Notes: a model not told the origin generated them from the letters alone. DNA of 64,000 bases from Atriophallophorus winterbourni (GCA_013407085.1 JACCGJ010008729.1:43480-107479), one strand, 5' to 3'; positions 21,101-33,569 are shown, numbered from the stretch's first letter. Program-made: numbers and translations.

Positions 21101-22027
21101 GTCGGTCCTATGCCATCATCGAACGGATACTCATTCATCCTAACGGCGATTGATCGCTTTACTCGATGGCCGATTGCTGTTCCGATCAAAGACACATGTT
21201 CAGAGACTGTAGCACGCGCCTTCGTCGAACATTGGATTGCCAATTTTGGCACACCATCTGTCATCACAACCGACCGTGGCGCTCAGTTTCAATCGACTTT
21301 GTTCCGAGATTTGACGCGACTCCTTGGCTGCCAGCACATCCGAACCACCGCCTACCACCCAAACTCGAACGGATTGGTTGAACGCTTCCATCGGCAGCTT
21401 AAAGCCTCTTTAGCTTGCCAGCCTGATCCTAATAAATGGACTGAGAATTTGCCACTTGTTCTTCTTGGAATACGTTCCGCTATCAAAGAAGACATGCAGT
21501 GCTCAGCCGCAGAGTTAGTTTTTGGTACCGCCTTGTGTCTTCCCGGTGAACTCGTTGTGCCCTGCCAGTCACTACCTCCGGCGTCAGATTACATTTCTCG
21601 CTTGCGCACGTTCATGTCCAAGTTGGACTTTACGCCTCCTCGTCAGCGCATTATCCACCAACAGAAATCACCTCATCTTGATACGTGTGATTTTGTTTTT
21701 GTGCGACGCGACTCTGTTTGTAAACCTCTTCAGTCATCCTATCACGGACCTCACAGAGTTATTGAGCGTAAACACAAGTACTTCGTTTTGGATATGAATG
21801 GTCGACGTGACACAGTTTCTATTGACCGCTTAAAACCCGCTTTTGTCGAGCTTAAGCCGCAATCTCCACCAAGCATCACTACGCCTCACGCACAACCCCC
21901 TGATAATCCTCATGTGCCAACCTCCACCCATGTTCATCCTAATTCCCCGGTCCCTCCTACCCCCGTTCAAACCCGAACCGGTAGACATGTGCATTGGCCC
22001 AAACGCCTTGCTGATTACGTGACCTTA
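18114..22027 (+). pseudogene. Broken gag-pol of the CsRn1-like element
   Basis: The first ATG (18114) runs into a stop at 18219; the frame then continues from 18267 to 20126. Order of domains: capsid-like region, C-H-C-C Gag motif around 18810, protease DTGAE at about 18981, and reverse transcriptase with YIDDV at about 19872. RNase H (TTDAS, then the FTDHKPL segment) lies in a second frame to 20932. The integrase zinc region and DDE core (HLDLVGPM, TTDRGAQF) lie in further frames to 22027. Frame breaks are seen near 20095, 20885 and 21070, each best explained by a one-base change. The C-terminal integrase frame is long and clean, so inactivation is probably fairly recent. Confidence 0.88.
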
Positions 22028-22090
22028 TGAACATTTCGAGCGTATGTTACCCTTCATTCAAGCCTAACTAACGCTCTGGTGGGGGAGTAT

Positions 22091-22497
22091 TGTAGTGAAC
22101 TGCTTCCACTTCGTAACTTCGTATTTTGTACATACAATTTTTGGTCTTGTATAGTTATTCGTTTTTTGGCCATGCACACTTCATCTGTATCAATGCTTGT
22201 ACATTATACTTTTTGGCGGTCAATACAATTTCGAACTCGGACTTTGTCTTCTTCCCTGGTTGCGAAGTCTGTGTGCGCCACTCTGTGCTGGAACTGTGAT
22301 TAACGGAATCTCCAACATTTTTGCGCTTTCTGCACCTTGGATTCCATTTCTTGGATTTTCCTGTGTGGATTACTTCGCTATCGCTTGACGTTACGGATCA
22401 TTATTTGGACATTTGCTCCTTTGATCTCTCAGTGAGTTCTTTCCATTTTTTGCCATTTTTGTGTGTGAGGCTAGACTTATATTTTTGGTCCACTATA
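22091..22497 (+). repeat. 3' LTR
   Basis: Starts TGTAGTGAAC after the purine-rich tract and ends at CCACTATA, where the 5' copy has CCACTACA. About 407 bp. Confidence 0.85.
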
Positions 22498-22552
22498 ATA
22501 CTAAGGGACCGAGTGACTGTTCATTATGAAAGTTGAAAAAATGATATCACTG

Positions 22553-23655
22553 TTAATATCCAGCAATGCCATGATTGTATAGTTCATCTAATGAGACATC
22601 TAGGTTGAGAATTTTCATTAATTTTTCAACTGTGAGAAATGAATTCAGATGTGATTTAAAATCACATAGTGAGGTACAAAGTCTTATGTTTTCCGGAAGA
22701 ATATTCCAAAGTTTAGCGTATTTATTTAGGTAGAAGTTACTTCTTACTTTCGTACAGGATCTAGGTAATTCCACTAGGTTATCTTGATTTCTTTAATTAT
22801 ATCTAGAACCTTGTCGGAAGCGAATAGACGAATTTATATCTATATTATCAGAAGATATTATTCTAAAGAACAGTATTAGGTTGTGTCTAATTCTACGGAA
22901 CCATAGTGGTTCTAGATTGAGCTGCGTACATCTTTCTCTATATGATTGATCCGAGCTATATCCGGTGATTGATTTGGTGAAAGTATGTTGTACTTTTTCC
23001 AAAAGGGTGGTATCGGTTTTATTTATACTGCTATATATTAAATTACAGTAATGAAAGAGGGGTATGGTGAAAAGTTTATAAAGTTGTAACTTACAGTGTG
23101 GGAGAGTAAAGAACTTATGAATCATATTAACACTCTGCTTTGCTTCTGACATCAAGTGATGTATATGCTCGTTGAATGTAAGCGATGCTGAATATTTGAA
23201 CCCAAGATCACGTGTGCAATCGATAATTTGAATAGGATTACCATTAAGAAGGATTGAGTTATCAGGAATTGTACATCTTAAAGGCATGAACTTAGATTTT
23301 TCTACAGAAAATGAGAGACCATTAATTTGACCCCATTTGGATAATGCATCCGAATCTTTGTTAAGTCTGGCAATGTAAGTTTGTGTTTCAGAAGATGGAG
23401 AGGAAATTACTACTTTCATGTCATCTGCGAACAAGAATAGTTTACTATCAGAGACGACTGTATGTACATCATTTATGTATAGGAGAAAAAGTAATGGACC
23501 TAAAACACTGCTTTGTATCACGCCACTTGGTATCGGCGAGGTGCGCGATCTGTGACTATTAACCTCAACACAGTATGTGCGATCTGTAAGGAAAGAAGTG
23601 AGCCAAGAATGAAGATTGCCACCTGAACCAAATGAACTTAGCTTAGATAGTAATA
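22553..23655 (-). pseudogene. LINE reverse transcriptase, second CR1/jockey-type lineage
   Basis: The minus-strand frame 23521-22553 begins within SSVLGPLLFLLYIND, has a FADD box (LFADDMKV), a GLSFSVEKSKFM segment, RDLGFKYSASLTF and a long thumb/C-terminal region ending before 22790. A weakly conserved tail follows to 22553. The protein differs strongly from the other CR1 copies here and is more AT-rich. The N-terminal part upstream of 23520 is frame-shifted and fades out near 23655. Confidence 0.8.
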
Positions 23656-23729
23656 GGTTAATTAATAGGTTGATTAATTTAATTATTTAATTAATTAATT
23701 AATTAATTTAATTAATAGTTTGATTAATT

Positions 23730-23890
23730 TTAACTGAGTTAACGAACATCAAATCGATTAAATAAGATTCATAACGGTAATAAGTAATCGATCTATCAAT
23801 ATAATGATACCGGCACTCAGAATAGAACGATAATGTCTGAGTTAATAAATTGAGATTATACAAAACATAAAACTGTACAAATCCATACAT
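23730..23890 (-). repeat. 3' LTR remnant of the decayed Gypsy element
   Basis: Diverged match to 26735-26880. An (TTAA)n low-complexity stretch precedes it at 23660-23720. Confidence 0.6.
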
Positions 23891-26734
23891 AATTCTCGCT
23901 TGACGGGTAGGAAGATTCGCAAGGCGCTCGATGTCAGCTGAAGTAGCGAGAGATTGTTTTCAGGCCAGTGAACATTTCGAATAGAATGTGTGTATGAATT
24001 TGAGACCAATAAGTTTCAAGCTTGATAACAGAATGCGTCATCTGGTATAATAATCTGTCAGCTATTCCGGCTATTTGACTCTACGACCAGAACAGGTTTA
24101 CCATAAAAGGGTGATTGGTAGAGACTGATTGTGATTGTTGTTGTGGCCGAGGCAGTTAATTGACTGAGAAACATCAGCGGTAGTAGTTGAAACACGGTGT
24201 CCTGGGTCGCCAAAATTTGAGAACGGTACTGTTTCTTGGGTTGGTTGGAAAATTTCGACAAAGGCAGCTTTTCAAACGATCAATGATAACCGTATCTTGC
24301 ACATAATTTTTCCATCTCAAAATATTCCGTTTGTCTTCAAATCACCTTGAATTGTCTAGTGTATGGAGGTTGTAGTGGTTTGCGTAAATGGTTGCTTCTT
24401 ACAAAAAGGAGAGCATGTCTTCAAATTACTTGAGATATAGGTAGAACGAGTGTGTGGTTGAGTTGGAAGACCATGAAATTCTCGCAAGAATGTACGTGAG
24501 CGGTGGACATAATTTGGGGTGTTGACGTCAACGAATACATCGAAGAAATCTTCTGGAATTCGAAGAGCGTTGCCATACACCTACTCTGATGTCGAACATC
24601 CAAAATCTTCTTTAATGGAGGTACGAATCCCGAGAAGAATCTGGGGTAAGTTTTCTGACCAGTAGTCCGTCGGTCGGTGTTACAAAGAGGCTGCTTTCAT
24701 ATGACGATAAAATCTCCCCACTAAATGTTTCGAGGATACTGATTCGCAGTGAACTAAATGTGGTTTGCTTCCAGTAACTTATTTATTTCATGAAAAAATG
24801 TGGATTGGAATTGCGAGCCGCGATTATTTGTTATGGTTGATGGGACACAATACTTGCAAATTAAGTTAAGCCGGAAAGCTTTAGCGATATCCGTTATAGA
24901 AACAGTAATGGGCTAGCAGGTATAACGGTCAATGCAAGTGAGTATATATGTGAAACCACTGGAAACAGCCAGAGCGCCAGCAAGAACATGTTGGGAAGGT
25001 TAATGCGCTTCATGGAAAGATCCAGGGACGCTAATTTTGTGGCACTGGACTTTAGTGCGTTGAAACTGAATGCAATGTTTAGTCCACATTTGAATATATT
25101 TCTGTATGTTTGGCCAAAGAAAACGTTTACTGATAAATTTGTTGGTGACTGGAGTACCTTAGTGGGATGAGCCTTGGAGTTGTTTTAATACCTGCTTCCT
25201 GGTTTATTGGTAAATAATCGTAATGGGTTTAGAGTTTGAAAAGCAACATAGGATGCACAAATATGAATTCCGAAGAGAATCTTCTTCCATATGATTTGAA
25301 CTATACGGGCGATACTGTCAAACTTCATTATCCTTCTGTTAAGCAAGTGCTAACTGCTTGAGGTCGAATAGAGGATGAATGACTACATGTAACTGCATGC
25401 GGAAAAATGCGTCAGTGACCATTAGACGATATATATTGATAGCGAAAGGCGCCGGTAAGTTGTTATATATAATCCATGTGGCATATTTCACGGGGTGAAT
25501 TTTTTCTGTCAATGTAGCAAGAATAAATATTAGATGTTTGTGATCGGTCCAGACTGTGAAATCTCTGCCTTTAAGCAATTTTCGGAAATGTCGTATCACA
25601 TAATACATAGCAATTAACTCGAGACTGAACGTACTGCATCAAGTTTGAGCTCGTTGAAGACGAGAAAAGAAAGCGAGTGGCTTGATGTTATTGTCTACAT
25701 CTTGTTGAAGTACAGGGCTAACTGCTTTTTGTGATGCGTCAGTAGCAACCAACAATCGAGCATTGGTGTTAGTTGATATGTAAGTTAGTAATGTAAATTT
25801 GTTCAGAGCAGATTTCATTTGCTCGAATGATTTAAAGGCTTAATCAGTAAGTCTAAATTTACGTTTTTTCCCACGTAACACCTCAGTTAATGGTTGTGAA
25901 ATGATAGCATATTATTGAATGAGGCGCTTATATTAGATATTTACTTGTTCAGATCTGCGCCGGAAGTACAAGTAGTTGATAGTGGTTTTCCGACCGTGCT
26001 GGTCGGTGTGTTGCGAGAGATGTCATAGACTTCATCTGCAACTTGGACACGCTTTTTTACGTTACTGTCTGTTTCTATTATATCCAAAACATAACGTTAA
26101 TCATTCTGCAAACTCTGCAACAAGATCTGCCGTAACGCTCATTCGTCAATTTTCTCTGTCACTCTTAATTTTATCAAGTGGCTTAAATATTGTCAAGTTT
26201 TACGATCACATAGCGCCGCGCTGGATAAAAGCTTTCGCAAATTTTGCTCATCATCGAAACATATTCGAGAGAAAATTGCAGATTTCAGTTTATCGAATAG
26301 ATCTGTGACGGGTTGATCGTAAATTAAATCACCGACTTCTCTGGCAACGGAGGTTGAAAACATTCCGACAACGCGTTTGTAACGTGTGCGTTGTATTCAA
26401 ACACGGTATTGCTACAATAGAGCTTCGATGTGTACAAAACAGAAACTTGAATCGGTCGTGTCGATGGGGTGGTAAAGTGAAATGATTGATAAAATCAAAT
26501 TTTTTAATCTTCGTTGTTTTTATTATGGTTCATAGCATTTAATGTATCGGTCGAATCAAATTCAATGCGTGAAAATTTCGAATTGGATCGTCAAGCTGTT
26601 TCTGTTATATGCACATACAAGATTGAATCCGAAGCAACCACAGAATTATGAGGACCGCGCGTTTATAAAGCAGTATATTTTTATAAATGTGTTGACCATG
26701 TACAAATGGTATTTAACAGATGAATGATGGTAAC

Positions 26735-26880
26735 TTATTTAACCAACATAAAATCGATGAAATGTGATTGATAACGTTGAAAAGTAATCGGTAGATCTCA
26801 GTATATAGAATTAATCGATATTGTCTAAGTTAACAAATCAATATAATACAATGCATAAAACCGTACAAATCACTACAGTT
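26735..26880 (-). repeat. 5' LTR remnant of the decayed Gypsy element
   Basis: Diverged match to 23730-23890 in the same orientation. Confidence 0.6.
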
Positions 26881-27149
26881 TGTAGTAAGTATAAGAGGCT
26901 CTTCTGTGAAATTCAATCGTGAAAAACCAGTTAACTCCGTTAGCGACTCAGACACAATACGCCCTCTACAAACTCAAATGGTGCAAGTAAACACAGGGGA
27001 TCCACAAACGTGTCCTACTTATTTTTAATCTCTTTGTTGTTTAGAACCAACGCGTACGACACACTGTGGTTCATACAAGCTATTGCTCCTCATACCTTAA
27101 TAATCTATTGAACATATTAGACAGTTCATGTTTAAACCTGAGAGTCGTT

Positions 27150-28510
27150 CCTATTAAATGAAAAAAAGCCATAATAGTACCAATACACAAGGGTGGTTGA
27201 AGATCAATCTTGGTAACTATAGACCTGTCAGCCTGACTAACATCGTCTCGAAAGTATTGGAAAATCTACTGCGGTACAAAATCTATCCCTACCATTGTCA
27301 GTCTTGTCTACTGAATATAACTTAACTTGGATTTGTCAGGGGTTGATGCTGTCTGGCTGACCTTCATAGTTTTCTCAATTCTGCCACTAAAAGGATGGAT
27401 GAAGGGAAACCTGTCGAAGCCCTCTACCTAGACATCAGCAAAGCTTTCACATTCTTAAATCACCGCTTCTAGAGATTAAGCTAGCAGTAAAAGGCACAGG
27501 GGGTAGTCTACTGGCTTGTGTGAATGCATTCCTTATAGGTAGGACATTCTGAGTTCAGGTAGGATCTACGCTGTCGAACCAAACTAACGTAATCAGTGGG
27601 GTACCCCAAGGGTCGGTACTCAGTCCTTTCCATTCCTGATATTCATTGATGACTTGTCGTCTGCATTAAAGTGCCCATTTTTTATTTTCGTGGATGATGT
27701 GAAGTTCATCGTATCAACGGATGAAGATACCCTGTTGCACGACTGAATGGGTCATAAACTAGTCATAACATTGGGACCTCTAACTGAATCTGAATATGAG
27801 ACTACTCTTGTCAGCACTAGTTAATAATATTTCAGTCAAGGTATCAGGAAACTCTCTCTGTTTTAACGCCACACAGTTTGTTAAGGATTTGGGAGTACTA
27901 GTATTGACTGAATTCAAATGGGAGGAGTAAAGCGCCGCTGCAGCTTAAAGTGATTTTTCAGGGTAAGATCCCTGCTATCCAGCAGAAGAACCGACGTATT
28001 ACTGGCACTTTACAGGGCATTAGTTCGGCCGCATTTGGAATATTGTTTCCAGGCGTGGTGCCCTTACTACAAGAAGGATATCGTCTGACTAAAACCGTAC
28101 AGCGTATCGCAAATCGCAAGATTGAGTGTCAGCTAAGAAAGCCTTAAGCTGTACACCTGAAGTCCCTAGATTTGAGCGGCGACTTAATAGAAACCTTTAA
28201 GATCTTGAAGGGGTTAAGTGGCGTTATCATGAATGACTTCTCTCCTTCAAGTCCCGAGCTGGGCACCTGCGGGCATTCACACAAACTTGCTAAGGAGCGA
28301 TGTAAAATGGACTCCCGGATAAACGTTTACAGCCTCAGGGTGGTAAATTTCTGGAACCGTCTTCCAGAAGAACATATATCCTGCAGTTCTGTCGCGAGTT
28401 TTAAGAATGGTTTGGACTGCATCTGGGGTACGCTTTTTTCTGAATACTCCCCCTAATTGCTATGCAAGATTAGGTAGTTCACCATTTTCAGCGTAATTTG
28501 GTAAATAAAA
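27150..28510 (+). pseudogene. CR1-like LINE reverse transcriptase, decayed
   Basis: Plus-strand fragments in several frames: PIHKGG near 27190, TPRVGTQSFPFLIFIDDLSSALKCP near 27600-27680, a box reading FVDD instead of FADD, and an open C-terminal part 28172-28456 (GDLIETFKILKGLSG, then RVVNFWNRLPEE). Its 3' untranslated end (CTATGCAAGATTAGGTAGTT) also appears at 10.4 kb in reverse, so these two copies are the same family. Confidence 0.8.
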
Positions 28511-28517
28511 TAAATGC

Positions 28518-28704
28518 TAGTTCAGTTCAGTTTGCACAGGACGATATGTGGCAGAGTCGCCAATCGAGCGCCCAGAATACTTCCGGTGGTAAGCCAAAAA
28601 AGCGTCCACCACTTCGAACAGTAGGTTTAATATTCTTCTGGTATGACTTTGGCTGGAATGCAACAGAAAAACTCCCCTCACCAATTAGGTGAGGAGAGAC
28701 ATTC
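28518..28704 (+). repeat. R4 repeat copy, perfect terminal hairpin
   Basis: Begins AGTTCAGTTCAGTTTGCACA directly after the CR1 3' end and ends in CCTCACC-AATTA-GGTGAGG, a perfect 7-bp stem with a loop different from other copies. Confidence 0.8.
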
Positions 28705-28711
28705 GTGCGTT

Positions 28712-30420
28712 TCAACGACAAATTGAAGAACAACTATGAAAATAGGGATAAAAATTGGGAAACACAGAGCACAAGATCGAGTCTAGTCTATATTTGAAGC
28801 ACGTTACTGAAGTAGAACAAACTACTTCTTCGGGCATACAGTTCCAATGATTCACTACCCTTTCGCTAAAGAAGTGCTTACGTGCATTTGACCTGACATG
28901 TTGCTTTGCCAGTTTCAGTGAATGGCCTCGAGTACCTACTACTTGCGCGAGAGCATACATATCAGCCGGATCAATAGAACTAAAGCCTCCAACGATTTTA
29001 AAGGTCTCGATCAGATCCTCACGTAGTCGCCTTCTTTTTAGCGAAAAGAGATCTAGACTCAACATTCGTTGTTCATACGACTTATTAGTTGCCCTTTAAT
29101 CATACGAGTAGCTAGGCGCTGAACACCTGCAAGCGTGGCAATGTCCTTTTTCAAGTGAGGAGACCAAGCTTGAACGCAATACTCGAGATGAGGTCTCACT
29201 ATCGCTTTATACAATGGGATGAAAACCTCCAGGACCTGCAGGATAAAACTGATCGGAGGCGAAAGAGCTGGTTCCTAGTGCGCTGTGCAGCAGCTGCACA
29301 TTGATCAGCCCATTTTAAGTCCGCTGAAACCTCAATACCTAAGTCCCGGACTTTTGATACCCCAGTTATCTCCAGTATGTTATCAGGTCCAGCAACTTGC
29401 AGCTTCGTTGCAGCTTTGGACAGCAGATAGCTTTTGGAGAAGTTGACTGGTAGATCCCACGTGGAAGACCACTTGATGACGTTTTCTATATACTCAAAAA
29501 GATCCTGTTCGCTCAGCGATCCGATAAAAATGATATCGTCTGCAAAAATATAGCAGGGACACTTAAGCGAGGCTGCCAAACCATCGATGAAGATAAGAAA
29601 GAGTAGTGGGCCTAGTACTGAACCCTGCGGGACTCCACTAACAACTCCTGCTTTCGCGGAATACATATCGCCTAAGCGAACGCCAAAATACCGATTGCTC
29701 AAGAAGTTTGTGATCCAGTTCTTTAGAGGGCCATCGATACCTATTAGTCCAATCTTTATTTCAAGCAACCTGTGGTTTACCGAGTCAAAGGACTTACAGA
29801 AGTCCAAGTAGGGAACTTCGACCTGGTGGCCTTTATCTAGCCTCCTAGTGACCTCATTAAGAAAACATAATAGGTTCGTTAGGCAAGACTTCCCTTTTAG
29901 AAAACCGTGCTGAGCACAGTTTAGCAACGAACCAGAGACAAGGTGGCGACAGATCCTATCCCTAATAAGTCTCTCTAGGGTTTTGCAAAGGTAACTAGTA
30001 AGGCTTACAGGTCTGTAGTTGCAAACTGAAGATCGACTGCCACCTTTATGTATAGGAATCACATCAACCTGCTTCCAAGCACTCGGAATATACCCATACC
30101 TTGAGGATGCGTTAAAGAGGCGACCCACAGGTTGTGCTAATACAGGCGCCAGGTCCTTAATAACTTGAGGGTGAATATCATCCGGGCCTGCAGATTTATG
30201 TGGATTAGTTGCCTCAAGAGCAAGCCTAACCTCATTATCAGTGAAAATTATTTCATCGAGGGTAGGAACGCTATCTGACCTTATGTCAACTGGCATATTC
30301 GGGAAATCAGTTTGGCGATCAGGCCTCTGAACAGCTCGAAAATGTTCGAAAAAAGCCGTAGCCTTTTCAGAATCTGAATCTAGTTGAGATCCATTGTCCA
30401 GTTTAAGGTTGCCTATGCAA
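28712..30420 (-). pseudogene. CR1 reverse transcriptase and C-terminal domain
   Basis: The main frame 30296-29199 holds SAGPDDIHPQVIKDL, IPIHKGGSRSSVCNYRPVSL, QHGFLKGKSCLTNLL, DFCKSFDSVNHRLLE, SGVPQGSVLGPLLFLIFIDG and an intact FADD box (YIFADDIIF). A shift near 29240 passes into [13 protein letters not shown] sequence and a second frame 29065-28712 with LDLFSLKRRRLREDLIETFKI and RVVNHWNCMPEEV. All catalytic boxes are present, so inactivation is by frameshift. Confidence 0.87.
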
Positions 30421-30749
30421 TCGCGAGTTTTGCCTTTGGATTTTGCATAGCTATAGAAACGCTTTGGGAACTGTCTTATATTACATGCCAGTCGTGTCTC
30501 AAGTCACGTTTTGCCTTACGTTCACTTCCCACAGCCTTATTTCTAAGTAGTTTATACCTTGTCTAGGCCCATTGTGTCTGAGAAGCTTTGTAAGTTTTCC
30601 AGGCACGGTCCCGGATTTTAATACCACGGTGCATCGATGGTGTCCACCACTGTGGCTTGTTGCGTCTTTCGACGTGCACCAGCGGAGCAAATCTGTCTTG
30701 CAGTGTGGACAGACAATGGTGAATAAGCTGCCAGTTTGCTGCCATATAA

Positions 30750-31436
30750 TCACCAGAAGATTGTGACAAGATCTGATCTGCTTCCCTCTGAGACAACACT
30801 CCAGTCTACCCTATTGAAGTTGCGCTTTAGTTTCGGAGGCGGTTTGTCATACCTGAGAAGTAGCTGGAAGCTAATCATGATGTGACCACTTTTCCCTAGC
30901 GGGGAAAGATATTGCAACTGTCGAACCATTTGCTCATTCGAAGATATAACAAGATCCAGGACCGAAGGTTCACAGCCATGCCGGAACCTTGTAGGCTCAG
31001 TTACATGTTGGTTCATAGCATGTCTGTGGGTCCATTCTATGAAGTCCTCAGACATCTTATCAGCTTGGCAGCTCTGGTTAGGCCAAGATATGTGTGGTAG
31101 ATTAAAATCACCCACCATAAGAACCTGAGACCCAAGCGCACGTAGTGAACTCAAATTCTGAAGCAAGTTATACATATCCTGTACTCCTGAATGGGGACTC
31201 AAATAAACGCACGCTATTACCGTAGATTGCTTATAGGAGTGAATGAGACAGGAGCTAAGTTGCACATTGCGCGTGCCAAGCCTAACGTTTAACTCTGAGG
31301 TACGGAGGCCTAACCTGAGAAGAATGACAACACCGCCACCTTGTAATGCACCTGGTCTATCACACCTGATCACTGAATAGCTGTCATCAGATGCAGAGAG
31401 CCAGGTTTCTGTCAGTGCAATTACATGCGGTCTCAA
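30750..31436 (-). pseudogene. CR1 APE-type endonuclease domain
   Basis: Shows HVIALTETWLSAS, GGGVVILL, VLMVGDFNLPHISW, TRFRHGCEPSVLDLV and LGKSGHIMI. The last motif is normally S-D-H; here it is S-G-H, which removes a catalytic Asp. The linker to the RT continues in shifted frames down to about 30420 (WWTPSMHRGIKIRDRAWKTY). Confidence 0.85.
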
Positions 31437-31534
31437 CTCATGTGAAAAGATGGAGAGTTCAGACCATTTGTTTCAGATGCTACATCAATTCCCGAGTAGC
31501 ACTGTGGCGGCAGTGTCACGTAATTTATTCCCAA

Positions 31535-32860
31535 TTAGTCCTGTGTGATTCTCATGCGGAGTACCCGAGAAGTCAGCACGTTTTTTGGCGTGCTGATTGC
31601 GATAGCCGAGTCCCCTGGTGCGGCCTTAACACCAAATGTACACTGCAGGTTGCTAACCACGAGCTGTGGAAATACAGGGATAATACTACGACCACAGACA
31701 TCATCCTCGGACGGTTCCAAGATTTCTGCAGCTGATGAAGCCCCATCCTTTTCGGATGAACGGCGCCTTCGATTGGACGTTACTTCGTAACGAGAATCTT
31801 TTAGCTTTATGAAACCCCGCTTGCCGTTATTAGAGGTCTCCACAATCTGATTCCTCCTATTTGAAGTGGAAGAGTATTGTCTTATCTGAGAGGGAGAATT
31901 GTCCGGCTTAACCTGCAGTTTGTCCAGAGTTGCTTCGGCGATGTGGTCAGCCCTAGATAGTAAAGCGTCCTGATCCGCCTGGTATTTGAATTCTACCAGG
32001 ATTGGCCTAGGGCGATTATCCATCTTCAATTTTACAACACGGTGAATTCGCATTGTATGAGTAGAGGGCCTCAGACCTACCATCCGAGTAAGATCGCTGA
32101 TACATCTGCGATCTAAATCTTTTCTAGACTTCGATTCCTTAATAAATGGCTCTGCTCCATTAAAAACCAGCACATTTCGTGTTCTAGTTTTTGGAGCATG
32201 GGTGCCACGCAGTGTATCGAATTGCTTGCGCAAGTCATTCAATTCCTGGATAATGTGATCCAGTGCGAGTGATCCAGCAACATTTTCAAGTTGCTCCCGT
32301 TGCGTTGAGTTGTTTGACCACAGTAGCTTTATTTGTCTTCCTACGCCTCTTCGGAATCTCTGCGACAGTAACCACCCTGCTAGTAGAAGCTCGCATTGGA
32401 GAACGAGATAACTGGCCATTTATGTCTGCGTCCTTTGTAGATGCAGTTTTTTGGTGTTCTTAGTAGCACGCTTTTTAGATTTGACCACCTTAGAAGAGGT
32501 AGCCTGCTTGATAGGACGTCGTAGCTGGCTAAATTTGTCAGCTATGCCCGTGCCAGCCATTGTTTCAGAATTTATACTAGTCCTCACAACAGATGCAAAC
32601 GTTGGGCCGAGTACAGAATCTGACGAGCAAGGCAACGTCTGACTATTCTTGGCTTAAAACAAGCGGCGTCTGTAGCAGCCTGATGACAGCCGCTACAGTA
32701 CCACTGCAAACAGCGATACTTCGCATAAATCCCATAATGAGATTTATGTATACCTGAACAGCTAGGATGAGCTCAACGCTTGCAAGCTGTGCACTTAATT
32801 CCCTTGCCACCATTTTGCCACATTTGACATTGAGGTAGGAATTTCTAGTACTCATATCTG
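31535..32860 (-). pseudogene. CR1 ORF1 with PHD finger
   Basis: The frame 32419-31535 includes a coiled-coil-like stretch (IIQELNDLRKQFDTLRG), LVFNGAEPFIKESKSRKDLDRR and IHRVVKLKMDNRPRPILVEF. Upstream, at about 32830-32660, a different frame encodes KGIKCTACKR followed by AHPSCSGI and WYCSGC, a PHD-type finger equivalent to those at 9.3 and 58.0 kb. An in-frame stop and frame change separate the two parts. Confidence 0.78.
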
Positions 32861-32982
32861 ACAGATAATAGTATGAGTAATGAAAAGTTACCAAAAATAC
32901 AAGCTGATTTTATCAGTAGCGTAATAAGTCAGCAAAAATATGGATAATATAGTAAAATAGTGATTCTATTTTGCTGCAAATT

Positions 32983-33055
32983 CAAGGAATAGTGAAAATT
33001 CGTAATGATATTTTATCGGAGAGTGGAAAATACAACCAAGTTGAACGTACCGCGC
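32983..33055 (+). repeat. R6 short coding-like repeat (copy 2)
   Basis: Matches 11860-11932 with an open frame in the same phase. The similarity stops at ACCGCG in this copy. Confidence 0.6.
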
Positions 33056-33084
33056 TAGAGTTCTGTTTTTTATATATACAACAC

Positions 33085-33345
33085 TACATTAGCTGACCTC
33101 TCGCCGTACTGGTGAAGAGAAATTGCTTTTTATTTTTCCAACATCATTCATAACGAGGTGCTTTCTAAATACAACCCGGATAATCTCTTGGCGTCGACGA
33201 GAATATACATCGCAAAATAGGATAAAACCTTTTGGCAGTGGTGGTTCCTTATCTGCAGCTTTCCACCGAAAGAAATTCTGGACGCTCGATGGGCTCTTTA
33301 CCCACTTACTGCCATGTGCAACTAAACTGAACTCAATAAAGAACT
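33085..33345 (-). repeat. R4 repeat copy, reverse orientation
   Basis: Reads on the minus strand from ACTGAAC-type units through the GAAAGAAATTCTGGACGCTC block (as plus-strand complement) to the terminal hairpin at 33090-33115, whose right arm carries one change (GGCGAGAG). Confidence 0.8.
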
Positions 33346-33569
33346 TCTCATACCGATTCGGAATTATTTTGTGAAACACAAATGAGCGCCTAATTTATAT
33401 CGTGAATATGCTTCCCAGGCTAACAAATTTTTCTCGGTTCCTTCTTTACCAAAGGATCAATGGTTTGTCAACTCCTAATTTATTATTTTCAAAATAGTAT
33501 GCAAAACATTATTTAGCCTAACGAGGCATTCAAGTACATCATGCGTTTAAGTTGATACTCATTTTCTAG

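Larger units (their letters stand above)
17640..22497 (+). mobile_element. Ty3/Gypsy LTR retrotransposon, CsRn1-like
   Basis: About 4.9 kb with two LTRs, a primer binding site, gag, protease, reverse transcriptase, RNase H and integrase in Ty3/Gypsy order, then a purine-rich tract GGTGGGGGAGTAT before the 3' LTR. The Gag Cys/His motif is of the C-H-C-C type described for the CsRn1 family from Clonorchis, and the primer site resembles the complement of the tRNA-Trp 3' end, also a CsRn1 trait. The 5' LTR is truncated at its left end. Several frameshifts and an early stop make this copy non-functional. Confidence 0.9.
23690..26885 (-). mobile_element. Old decayed Ty3/Gypsy element
   Basis: Two ancient LTR-like sequences bracket this region (about 23730-23890 and 26735-26880). 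Both contain AATCGAT, AAGTAATCG, TGTCT(A/G)AGTTAA and ACATAAAAC/GCATAAAAC ending in TGTACAAATC. Between them, minus-strand remnants of pol occur in correct order: RNase H (VIRHFRKLLKGRDFTVWTDHKHL, about 25608-25500), integrase core remnants near 24790-24990, and an integrase C-terminal piece with YGNALRIPEDFF at 24580-24356. No long frame survives. Confidence 0.75.
28710..32860 (-). mobile_element. Nearly full-length CR1-like LINE
   Basis: On the minus strand this reads in order: ORF1 with a PHD finger (32860-31535), APE endonuclease (31436-30750), linker, reverse transcriptase (30296-29199) and C-terminal region to about 28790. This is the most complete CR1 copy in the window. Frameshifts are seen between the PHD finger and the rest of ORF1, near 30560-30800 and near 29240. 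Confidence 0.88.

Noticed and set aside
26542..26727. Plus-strand open frame in the decayed Gypsy element
   Set aside because: The element is on the minus strand; this frame is antisense and has no domain.
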